NCBI GenBank assembly: GCA_003220975.1
Contig: QHTX01000094.1
Coordinates: 1-10,128 of the forward strand
DNA length: 10,128 nucleotides
From: Gemmatimonadota bacterium
GTDB lineage: Bacteria > Gemmatimonadota > Gemmatimonadetes > Gemmatimonadales > GWC2-71-9
Reading direction: 5' to 3'
The position numbers and the translations under genes are program-made. Position 1 is the first letter of the stretch. Every line of letters begins with the position of its first letter. Positions 1-6,816 of this stretch are shown piece by piece. The notes under the pieces are model-generated. The model saw only the letters and a list, made by a program, of their open reading frames with translations, did not search any database and was not told where the DNA came from.

Positions 1-14
1 TGGTCATCCGGCTC

Positions 15-1502
15 GTGCGGTGGGTGCCGGTCTCGTGGTGGTTCATCGTCGCATTCGCGGCAGGCTTCGTCGCGGCCAACTATGCGATGTTCCGCCTGGC
101 CCGCGACGCCGCGTTCCGTCCCTGGTACGCGCACCTCAACATCGCCGTCGGGGCGGCGCTGATCTCGGTGGTCCTCGCCGCGCTCGGGCCCACCGGGCAC
201 GCGCTCTACGTGGCGTACATGATCGCTCCGCTCCAGGCCGCGCTGTACCTCGGTCGCACCGAGGCCTGGCAGGCGCTGATTCTCAACCTCACCGGGTTCG
301 CCCTGGTCACGGCGATACGCGCCGGGCCGGGCACCGGCGGGTGGAGCTGGCGGCTGTTCGCGCAGGAATCCCTCGTGCTCGCCTTCGCCTGCGTCGCGTT
401 GATTCCCATGCTGACGCGGATCGTGGCCCGGCTGCGCGCGGCGCGCGAGACCCTGGCCCAGGTGGAGCGCGGCGACCTCACGGTCCGGGTCGACGACGCC
501 GAGCTCGACGAGCTGGGCTACCTCGGGGTCAGCGTGAACCGCAGCACCGTCGCGATCGCGGGCACCGTGCGCCAGGTGCAGCATCAGTCCCAGGAGCTGG
601 CGGCGATGGCTCAGCAGCTCGCGGCGTCGGCGCAGCAGCTCCAGGCGGCGTCGCAGCAGATCTCCACGACCGCCCAGCAGCTGACGTCGGGCACGGAGCG
701 ACAGCGCCAGCTCATCGGCCGCGGGCGCGAGGATTCCGAAGCGGCCGCGACGGTCGCCTCGCAGCTCCACGTCCGTGCCCAGGAGGCCGAGCGCCAGATC
801 GCGGGAGTGGCGCAGCAGGCGCTCCGCCACGGCGCGGAGATCGCGCGGGCGAGCGAGCTGCTCGGCTCCCTCGTCGGCCACCTGGACCAGGTCTCCAAGG
901 CGACGGGGACGCTCGAGCAGAGCTCGCGCGAGATCGGCAAGCTCGTGGATGCGATCACCCGCATTGCGAGCCAGACCGACCTGCTCGCGCTCAACGCCGC
1001 CATCGAGGCGGCCCGAGCCGGGCAGCATGGGCTGGGCTTCCGCGTCGTGGCCGACGAGGTGCGCAAGCTCGCCGAGCAGAGCGCGCGCTCGGCCGAGGAG
1101 GTGCGGGGGCGGGTTCGCCAGACGCAGGACCAGGTCGCCGAGCTGCTCGCGGCCATGGCCGAGGGCCGGCGCGCCGCGGAGGGCGTCGGCGCCGTCTCGG
1201 CCGCGGTGCGTCAGGCGCTCGACGCGATCTTCGCCGACCTGAACGCCACCGTGCAGTTCGCGACCGCGTTCGCGGGCGAGACGGAAGGGCAGACGCGCCG
1301 CATTCGCGAGGTCGTGCGGCGCATGGAGGAGGTCGCGGGGATCGCCGAGACCGCGGCGCACGGCGCCGAGCAGACGTCGGCGGCCACGGAGCAGCAGATT
1401 GCGTCGCTCAGCGAGCTCACGACGACCACGCAACACCTCTCCGTCGCCGCGGCGAAGCTGACGGAGACGATCGAGCGGTTCAATGTCAACGGGAAGGCGT
1501 GA
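15..1502 (+). CDS. Methyl-accepting chemotaxis protein with multi-pass membrane sensor
   Basis: This is a chemoreceptor that would signal through CheW and CheA at the cytoplasmic membrane. Seen in the sequence: about five hydrophobic segments (roughly residues 8-26, 41-60, 63-80, 86-101 and 114-134), a HAMP-like stretch near 135-185 with the GDL and DELG marks, a long Gln/Ala-rich coiled coil, and the conserved hairpin tip around 312-360 (QTDLLALNAAIEAARAG, then VVADEVRKLAEQS). The usual tip has QTNLLALN; here Asp322 replaces that Asn. There is no large periplasmic ligand domain, so the input is probably sensed within or near the membrane. No C-terminal CheR-tethering pentapeptide is present. 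I used the GTG at 15, but the frame is open to the window edge and no ribosome site is visible, so the true start may lie upstream. It overlaps the next gene by 4 bases. The family is certain; the ligand is unknown. Confidence 0.93.
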   Translation: MRWVPVSWWFIVAFAAGFVAANYAMFRLARDAAFRPWYAHLNIAVGAALISVVLAALGPTGHALYVAYMIAPLQAALYLGRTEAWQALILNLTGFALVTAIRAGPGTGGWSWRLFAQESLVLAFACVALIPMLTRIVARLRAARETLAQVERGDLTVRVDDAELDELGYLGVSVNRSTVAIAGTVRQVQHQSQELAAMAQQLAASAQQLQAASQQISTTAQQLTSGTERQRQLIGRGREDSEAAATVASQLHVRAQEAERQIAGVAQQALRHGAEIARASELLGSLVGHLDQVSKATGTLEQSSREIGKLVDAITRIASQTDLLALNAAIEAARAGQHGLGFRVVADEVRKLAEQSARSAEEVRGRVRQTQDQVAELLAAMAEGRRAAEGVGAVSAAVRQALDAIFADLNATVQFATAFAGETEGQTRRIREVVRRMEEVAGIAETAAHGAEQTSAATEQQIASLSELTTTTQHLSVAAAKLTETIERFNVNGKA

Positions 1503-1879
1503 AAAAACCGGAGCCTCGTTCACGGAGTCCGCTGGATATCGAGATCTTGAAATCATTCTTCATTCCGCTGGTTTGCCTGGGCATGCTGCTCTCCGGGCTG
1601 GGGCATCTCTTTTTTCCGGACGAAACTGAGAAGCGCATGAGCCGTTCCAGGAATGTGCGCATTGCCGGAGCGATACTACTGGCACTGATCCTGCCTGCCA
1701 TTGTTTGGGGCTTTTATGTCGTTGCGGTCCTGCTCGCTATCTTCGGTCTCCCCCGGCTCTTCGCGCCAGACCGATCCATTCGTCTACAACAGCGCCTGTA
1801 TCCTCGCCGAGTGCATGGAGTGCTGTTGATGACGGGCGCAGCTGGCCTGTGGATTGCCTCCAGGTTGGTGCACAGATAG
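1499..1879 (+). CDS. Small integral membrane protein, unrecognised
   Basis: This 126-residue protein starts at a GTG that overlaps the chemoreceptor stop codon (GTGA), an arrangement typical of translational coupling. The GGGAAGG just upstream is too close to act as an ordinary ribosome site. Hydrophobic segments are seen at about residues 20-39, 53-84 (long enough for two helices) and 105-122. They are separated by Arg/Lys-rich loops, and the N-terminus is basic and cytoplasmic-looking. No catalytic motif or known family is recognisable. The DNA is clearly less GC-rich than its neighbours: bases 1621-1740 count 66 G/C of 120 (55%), against 44 of 60 at 961-1020, with AT-ending codons and T runs. 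This suggests a different origin or weaker codon selection. Its stop lies 14 bases from the stop of the convergent cytochrome gene. An accessory role beside the receptor is possible but rests only on position. Confidence 0.72.
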   Translation: MKKPEPRSRSPLDIEILKSFFIPLVCLGMLLSGLGHLFFPDETEKRMSRSRNVRIAGAILLALILPAIVWGFYVVAVLLAIFGLPRLFAPDRSIRLQQRLYPRRVHGVLLMTGAAGLWIASRLVHR

Positions 1880-1893
1880 TCCCCACCTTTCTG

Positions 1894-2886
1894 TTACCAC
1901 CCCCGCAACAACGGCGCGTCCCCGTAATCCCACAGCACGAACGCGATGAGCTTCGGATGGCGCGGCTCGGGGCCCACGGCCGGCAGCTCCGCGCCGAACG
2001 ACGCCGCCACGTGACCGAGCCGGGACAGCCGAACCCACATCTGCGGGTAGAACGACAACGTGCGCTCGCCTGCTCCCGGGACCACCCACTCGGCCTCCAC
2101 CATCGGCACCACCCGGCCGATCTCGCGCCCCCCCCCCACGCCGAGCCGGTACGACCAGGCCGTGACGCCCCCGGCCTCTTCCCAGGTCGTCACGACCTGA
2201 CCCTGCACCATGAGCGCCGACGCGAGCGACGCCCCGAAGGCGAAGAAGGGTTCCACCTCCCACAGCGTTTGCCGGCCGAGCGGTGGCGTCACCTCGACTC
2301 CGAAGCTCGCCAGCGCGCGGCGCTCGAGGCTGTGCCACGCGTTGAACTTGAGGGCTGCCGTCGCGCCATCGAAGGAGTTGGGTAGCCCGTCGAACGCCGT
2401 GCGGGCGCTCGCCTCCATCTGGAACCGTTTGCCCAGGCGGTGCTCGTAGATGAACTCCTGGCCCCGGGCTTCGTCGGTGATGACCACCTCGTCCTCCGGA
2501 TAGGCCTTCTCCACGACGAAGGCCCGGGGGAAATTGAGCTCCCCCGGCGGCCAGCCCGGCTCGCCGCACAGCGAGCGCGCGTACCGCACCACGGCGCGGA
2601 TCTGCTCGGGCGTCGCCGCGTCGCCGAACGCCGGCATGTCGAGGGAGAGGCCGAACGCCGCACCGCCCTGCGCCACGATGCCGACCCAACGGTCCTCGGT
2701 CTCCGCGGTGCTCGCCTTGCAGTCCTTCAGATCGGCCGGCGGGACCTCGAGCCGGGTCGTCGCCGCGGGCGTGCCCCGCCCGTCGGCGCCGTGGCACGAC
2801 TTGCACCACGCCTGGAACAGCGCTCCTCCGCTGTCGGGGGGGCCTTGGGTGGCGAGCAACAGCGCGACCACGGGAGCAAGCGTCAC
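1894..2886 (-). CDS. Cytochrome c domain fused to a beta-strand-rich (probable outer-membrane barrel) domain
   Basis: This is a 330-residue exported protein. The N-terminus (MTLAPVVALLLATQG) looks like a short signal peptide, though it lacks a basic residue. A class I mono-haem cytochrome c domain follows at about residues 18-108. Its haem-attachment motif is CKSCH at 28-32 with the usual GADGRG after it, and the likely distal ligand is Met84 in LDMPAFGD. From about residue 115 to the end there is no haem motif. Instead there are amphipathic strands with alternating hydrophobic residues, short turns, and aromatic ends such as LWEVEPFFAFG and KLIAFVLWDYGD, as in outer-membrane barrels. An in-frame TAG 13 bases upstream fixes the start at or after the GTG at 2886; no ribosome site is visible. 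The cytochrome assignment is firm; the barrel is inferred from strand pattern. The electron partner is unknown. Confidence 0.85.
   Translation of the reverse strand: MTLAPVVALLLATQGPPDSGGALFQAWCKSCHGADGRGTPAATTRLEVPPADLKDCKASTAETEDRWVGIVAQGGAAFGLSLDMPAFGDAATPEQIRAVVRYARSLCGEPGWPPGELNFPRAFVVEKAYPEDEVVITDEARGQEFIYEHRLGKRFQMEASARTAFDGLPNSFDGATAALKFNAWHSLERRALASFGVEVTPPLGRQTLWEVEPFFAFGASLASALMVQGQVVTTWEEAGGVTAWSYRLGVGGGREIGRVVPMVEAEWVVPGAGERTLSFYPQMWVRLSRLGHVAASFGAELPAVGPEPRHPKLIAFVLWDYGDAPLLRGW
2128..2135 (-). repeat. Eight-base G homopolymer (coding strand) inside the cytochrome/barrel gene
   Basis: Eight consecutive C on the plus strand read as eight G in the coding strand of the cytochrome/barrel gene, encoding the Gly run of RLGVGGGREIG in the strand-rich domain. 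The frame continues normally to the natural stop, so this copy is in phase. Tracts of this kind are known slippage sites in genes for surface proteins of other bacteria; here it may equally be chance in GC-rich DNA. Confidence 0.6.
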
Positions 2887-3032
2887 GGAAGGTGAACGCT
2901 ACGCATGGCGACCATCCGAGTTTGGGAAAGGTGGCGACTGGATTCTGGTGCACAACACGCGATACTGTCGAGACGTTCCACGGCGCTGCATATTCCACGC
3001 GACGATCGCTACCTACCCCACACTCCCGCAGC

Positions 3033-3037
3033 GGGGA
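3033..3037 (+). promoter_or_regulatory. Ribosome binding site deciding the start of the propeller gene
   Basis: GGGGA lies 5 bases before the ATG at 3043, a normal Shine-Dalgarno spacing. The protein begun at 3043 opens with a good signal peptide, whereas the longer reading from the ATG at 2905 would bury that signal behind 46 unremarkable residues. The 156-base gap between the divergent cytochrome and propeller genes otherwise holds only weak promoter candidates (GATACT at 2961 and CATATT at 2989, neither with a good -35). Confidence 0.6.
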
Positions 3038-3042
3038 TCGCC

Positions 3043-5403
3043 ATGCGCCCGCCACCTTGCACGTTCGTCGCAGCGCTCTGCATCCCGCCCCTGATCAGCC
3101 TCGTCGCCCAACAACCTCGCGGTGTGCTCGTGCCCGTGGGGGCGCTGGTGAAAGCAGAGTCGGCGCAGTCCGGGAAGACCACCGAAGGAACCGTGCTGGC
3201 GTGGCGCGGCGATACCCTGGTCATGCGCGCCGCTGAGGGCGGCGACACGGTCCGCATCGCCGCCGCGGCGCTCAAGAAGCTCCGCATTGCGGAGAGCCCG
3301 ACGGTGTGGCGTCACACCAGTCCGAGCGACATCAACTTCTTCGCCTCGGTCGCGGTTCCGCGACCGGGCGACGCCGATCGCAGCAGCGGCGACGCCTTCC
3401 GGGACGCGCTGCTGATCGCGAACCAGACGGAGCTCGCGGCCATCGACCCCGCCACCGGCGACGCGATCTGGACGCGTAAGGACCTCACGGACCTGCACGG
3501 CGTGGCGCTCGACTTCGTGGGGGCCACCGGGTACGGCGTGGTCACGCGCGGCGAAAAGATGGAGATCATCGATTTCCGGACCGGCGAGCGGCGGTGGGAT
3601 ACGGGCACCCTGTCGCTCCTCTCGGCCCGGGGATGGCTCTCTTTGCCCGGCGAGGACACGCTGCTCCTGATGTACGGCCGCACCGCGGAGAGCGCGACGA
3701 CGCTGATGACCGTGGAGCTCGCCACGGGGAAAGTGCGCTGGCGCCAGGACCACCTCTTCGGCCTCGAGCCCAAGGTTTTCGGGACGGGGGGCGTGTCCTA
3801 CCTCTTCGGGCACCAGCCGCCGTCGGCCGACACTGATACCACGTTCGTGCTGTACCTGAGCGCCGACGGGCCGATCCGCGTGCACGCCCGCACCGGCGCG
3901 CTCGTGTGGCGGACGGATGCGTTCCGCGAGGCGAAGGTCCCGACCCTGCGCGACGGGTACGCCCGCATCGCCCGGCGCCAGGGCGTCCTGTTCGTGCCTT
4001 CCGAGAAGCGCCTCCTGGCGCTCAACGTCACCGATGGACACGCGGCGTGGCCCGCGCCGCACACGTTCAAGAGCCAAGTCATCCGGATGGACGTGACGCG
4101 CCACGGTCTCCTGGCGCGCGGCGACGACTGGCTCGACCTGCTCGACCCCGCGACGGGGCAGTCGGTCTGGCGCGCCCCCGTGACGCTCAAGAACTCGACC
4201 CGCATCGTGCTGCGCGGCGACACGGTGTACGTGGCGGCGGACAACAAAGTCCTCGCGATCCAGATGACCGACGGGTCGGTGCGGACGGTCGCGACGGTGA
4301 GCTTCAAGGAAGGGGAGGCGCCGGGCGGCTTCGGCGTCTGGAGGGAAGGGATCGTGCTCAATTCCTGGCACAATGTCATGCTGGTGGATCGGCAGGGCGC
4401 CGTGCGCTACCACCACGTGTATCCGTCCCCCAAGCAGAGCTTCGGCGAAGCGTTGCGGAGCGGCACGGGCTCGGACATCATGCGGCCCACCACGCGCTGG
4501 CTGGGCGACTACCTGTTCTTTTTCACCGGCGCGCCGGATGATGGGGGCCGCGAGGGGTTCAGCGTCGTCAAGGTCGACCCGGCGACCGGGCACGAGGAGG
4601 GCCGGCTCTGGTTCGACCAGCGCGTCCCCGCGTACACGCTCGAGACAGGATCGACGGTGTTCTATCGGCGCAACGACCGGGAGATCGACGCGCTCAAGTT
4701 CGCCGATTGGACCGCGCTCGCGCACGCGGCCCGGAACGGCCACGGTGCCGTCGTCGAGCGGCTGCTGGGCATGGGCGTGGACGCCAATGCGACGTCGGAC
4801 GATAAGTGGACCGCCTTGCACGTCGCCGCCCGCGCCGGCCACCGCGAGGTGGTGCGGCTGCTCCTGGGCCACGGCGCGCGGGTGGATGCCAAGACGGAGA
4901 GCGGGTGGACGCCGTGGATGCTGGCGGCGCGCGAAGGTCACGATGACGTCGCCCAGAGTCTGCGGGAGGCGGGCGCCGCAGCCGGCGGAGCGGTCGCCGG
5001 CCTCGTCAGCGGCTGGCACCTCGCCGTGCAGGGGCGCATCACGGAGGCGCTCACCGCATACGCGGCCGCGCAGGCCATCGACTCGACGCTGGCGCTGTGG
5101 CCGGCGGCGTGGCAGACGGCGTGCTGGCACGGCGGTCTAACCGGACAGGCGGCCGTGGTGATCGCCATGTGCGACAAGGCCGTCGAGCGCACGCCGGCGG
5201 ATGATGAGCGCTACGCCTCCGCCCACTTCGCCCGCGGGCTGGCTCGCGCGCTCACCGGCAACCTCGAGGGCGCGGCGGCCGATCTCGAGCCGAGCCTCGA
5301 CCCCGAGGAGGACGAGGGGGAGCTGGCGACCTGGATCGACGCCTTGCGGAGCGGGCGGAATCCGTTCACGCCGGCGGCGATCGCGATGCTGCAGCGGCGC
5401 TAG
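3043..5403 (+). CDS. Exported PQQ-type beta-propeller / ankyrin-repeat / TPR-like fusion protein
   Basis: This is a 786-residue protein. A signal peptide is seen at about 1-23, cleaved near LVAQ. A small beta-rich domain follows at about 30-80 (GTVLAWRGDTLVMRA and following), a style I associate with Gemmatimonadota exported proteins. Then come about eight or nine propeller repeats of the PQQ/tryptophan-docking type (for example AIDPATGDAIW near 132, ELATGKVRW near 225, LDPATGQSVW near 366, VDPATGHEEG near 510). Three ankyrin repeats follow at about 553-645 (WTALAHAARNGH, WTALHVAARAGHREVV, WTPWMLAAREGH). The tail from about 655 has TPR-like helices (HLAVQGRITEALTAYAAAQAI and a second pair). 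I do not see the Cys-Cys pair or catalytic Glu/Asn/Asp set of true quinoprotein dehydrogenases, so a BamB-like scaffold role is likelier than enzymatic activity. Location is probably periplasmic. It is a single gene, divergent from the cytochrome gene. Confidence 0.88.
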   Translation: MRPPPCTFVAALCIPPLISLVAQQPRGVLVPVGALVKAESAQSGKTTEGTVLAWRGDTLVMRAAEGGDTVRIAAAALKKLRIAESPTVWRHTSPSDINFFASVAVPRPGDADRSSGDAFRDALLIANQTELAAIDPATGDAIWTRKDLTDLHGVALDFVGATGYGVVTRGEKMEIIDFRTGERRWDTGTLSLLSARGWLSLPGEDTLLLMYGRTAESATTLMTVELATGKVRWRQDHLFGLEPKVFGTGGVSYLFGHQPPSADTDTTFVLYLSADGPIRVHARTGALVWRTDAFREAKVPTLRDGYARIARRQGVLFVPSEKRLLALNVTDGHAAWPAPHTFKSQVIRMDVTRHGLLARGDDWLDLLDPATGQSVWRAPVTLKNSTRIVLRGDTVYVAADNKVLAIQMTDGSVRTVATVSFKEGEAPGGFGVWREGIVLNSWHNVMLVDRQGAVRYHHVYPSPKQSFGEALRSGTGSDIMRPTTRWLGDYLFFFTGAPDDGGREGFSVVKVDPATGHEEGRLWFDQRVPAYTLETGSTVFYRRNDREIDALKFADWTALAHAARNGHGAVVERLLGMGVDANATSDDKWTALHVAARAGHREVVRLLLGHGARVDAKTESGWTPWMLAAREGHDDVAQSLREAGAAAGGAVAGLVSGWHLAVQGRITEALTAYAAAQAIDSTLALWPAAWQTACWHGGLTGQAAVVIAMCDKAVERTPADDERYASAHFARGLARALTGNLEGAAADLEPSLDPEEDEGELATWIDALRSGRNPFTPAAIAMLQRR

Positions 5404-5437
5404 CCGCTCTAGGTCCCGAAAGCAGCACGGTGAGGAC

Positions 5438-6811
5438 TCACACGAGCCGCGCCGCGCGCCGTAGCTCGGCCGCGGCGCGGTCCGCCTCGCGCGTGATCTC
5501 GTCCACCGGCGCCGTGACGAGCTCGTGCCCCAGCACGACCGGCCGGCCGTCCACGAACACATCGCGCACGTCGCTCGCGCGGGCCGAGTAGACGATCGCG
5601 GACACCGGGTCCCCCGTACTGGGGCGGAGATGCGGTTCGCCCAGATCGAGCACCACGAGATCGGCGCGCTTGCCGGCGGTGATCGAGCCGATCTCGCTTT
5701 CGAGCCCCAGGGCACGCGCGCCGCCGATCGTGGCGAGCTCGAGCACCCGGCCCGCCGGCAGCACCTCGGCGCCCAGCCGTGGCTTCTGGATGAGCGCGGC
5801 GAGGCGCATCTCGGCGAACACGTCCAAGCGGTTGTTGCAGGGAGCCCCGTCCGCGCCGATCGCCACGTGGCAGCCGGCGGCGAGCATCTCGGGGACCTTC
5901 GCCACGCCGCTCGCGAGCTTGAGATTGGACGACGGGCAGTGCACCACGTTGGTCCCCTGGCGCGCCAGGCGGGCGATCTCGTGCGCGTCGACCCACACGC
6001 AGTGGGCCAGGGCCGCCCGAGGCCCCGCGATCCCGACCGAGTCGAGGTAGGCGATCTCCTCGAGGCCCGTGGTGCGCAGCACCGTCTCGCGCTCGACGAT
6101 CGTCTCGGCGGCGTGGGTGTGCAGCTGGGCCCCGAACCGCTCCGCCAGGTCGCTCGCCGCCCGCAACAGCGGCCCGGAGCAGGTCGGCACGAAGCGGGGG
6201 GCGAAGCACACCCGCAAGCGGCCCTCCGCTGCGCCGTGCCAGCGGCGCGCCAGCGTCTCGGCGTCAGTGAGCGCGGCGTCGGTGGACTCCGCGAGGTCGA
6301 GCGGCGCCCCTTCGGGATGCGCGTCCATGAGGCACTTCCCCGCGGTCGCGCGGATTCCCACCCGCTCCAGCGCCGCGAAGGCCGCGCCGGTGTGGCGCAC
6401 CGTCTCCATATCGAGGATCGCCGTCGTACCGCCCAGCAGTAGCTCCGCGGCGCCGAGCAGGGCGGACCAGTAGACCGTTTCTTCCGTGTGCGCGCTCTCA
6501 AGCGGCCAGATGCGGCGCGCCAGCCAGTCTTCCAGCCGCAGGTCGTCGGCGAGGCCGCGGAACAGCGTCTGGCACAAGTGGACGTGGGCCTGGATCAGGC
6601 CGGGCAGGACGAGGCAGCCGGTGCAGTCGCGCACCTGCGACGTGCGCTGCGTCCCCGTTCCGTCCTTCCGTCCTTCCGTCGCCTTACCAACCGCCGCAAT
6701 TCTTCCCTCGCGCACGACGACATCCGCCCGCTCCACCCGCCAGGCCCCCCCTCCGTCGTGCAGCAGCACGTCGCCGCCGGCAAGGACGAGGTCGGGCGCG
6801 CGGCGCGGCAC
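5438..6811 (-). CDS. Amidohydrolase, ATZ/TRZ-type aminohydrolase (nucleoside/purine or triazine deaminase group)
   Basis: This is a cytoplasmic metal-dependent hydrolase of 457 residues that probably deaminates a purine-like or other aminated ring. Seen: the opening DLVLAGGDVLL strand; metal ligands His76 and His78 in PGLIQAHVHL; the family segment TLFRGLADDLRLEDWLARRIWPLE; His233 with Glu236 in HTHAAET; His270 in AHCVWVDAHE; Asp321 in IGADGAPCNNRLD; and the closing beta-sandwich IGSITAGKRADLVVLDL. This pattern matches the group of MtaD/S-adenosylhomocysteine deaminase, 5'-deoxyadenosine deaminase and TrzA/AtzB. The exact substrate cannot be read from the motifs. I chose the GTG at 6811, 5 bases after the stop of the upstream lipoprotein gene, because it places the first strand at the expected distance; no strong ribosome site is seen. 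A loop at about 44-60 is longer than usual and contains an 8-bp tandem repeat. Confidence 0.9.
   Translation of the reverse strand: MPRRAPDLVLAGGDVLLHDGGGAWRVERADVVVREGRIAAVGKATEGRKDGTGTQRTSQVRDCTGCLVLPGLIQAHVHLCQTLFRGLADDLRLEDWLARRIWPLESAHTEETVYWSALLGAAELLLGGTTAILDMETVRHTGAAFAALERVGIRATAGKCLMDAHPEGAPLDLAESTDAALTDAETLARRWHGAAEGRLRVCFAPRFVPTCSGPLLRAASDLAERFGAQLHTHAAETIVERETVLRTTGLEEIAYLDSVGIAGPRAALAHCVWVDAHEIARLARQGTNVVHCPSSNLKLASGVAKVPEMLAAGCHVAIGADGAPCNNRLDVFAEMRLAALIQKPRLGAEVLPAGRVLELATIGGARALGLESEIGSITAGKRADLVVLDLGEPHLRPSTGDPVSAIVYSARASDVRDVFVDGRPVVLGHELVTAPVDEITREADRAAAELRRAARLV
6658..6681 (-). repeat. 8-bp tandem repeat, three units, within the amidohydrolase coding region
   Basis: The unit TTCCGTCC (plus strand) occurs at 6658-6665 and 6666-6673, with a third copy at 6674-6681 that differs only in its last base. 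On the coding strand it encodes part of ATEGRKDGTGT, an extended surface loop between two N-terminal strands. Because eight is not a multiple of three, gain or loss of one unit would shift the frame near residue 45 and abolish the enzyme. Confidence 0.85.
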
Positions 6812-6816
6812 GGGAC

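Noticed and set aside
20..1498. Open frame in phase with the small membrane protein, running opposite in phase to the chemoreceptor
   Set aside because: Only the part after 1499 has membrane-protein character; the earlier part is Arg/Gly-rich shadow of the receptor.
2905..3042. An earlier ATG for the propeller gene, adding 46 residues
   Set aside because: The extension has no signal-peptide character and would hide the good one that begins at 3043, which also has a well-spaced GGGGA.
1784..3055. A long minus-strand frame overlapping the cytochrome gene in another phase
   Set aside because: The translation is low-complexity Arg/Gly-rich. The alternative frame carries the haem motif, distal Met and strand pattern.
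3043..4700. PQQ-dependent dehydrogenase activity for the propeller
   Set aside because: The tryptophan-docking-like repeats are present, but the adjacent Cys pair and the catalytic/metal-binding residues of quinoprotein dehydrogenases are not seen.
3013..5130. A 705-codon open frame on the minus strand opposite the propeller gene
   Set aside because: It is Arg/Pro/His-rich with no recognisable domain, whereas the plus strand shows clear propeller, ankyrin and TPR repeats. It is a by-product of GC-rich codon use.
5430..5441. Inverted repeat GTGAGGACTCAC between the convergent propeller and amidohydrolase genes as a terminator
   Set aside because: The arms are four to five bases with a tiny loop and no T tract on either strand, and it overlaps the amidohydrolase stop codon.
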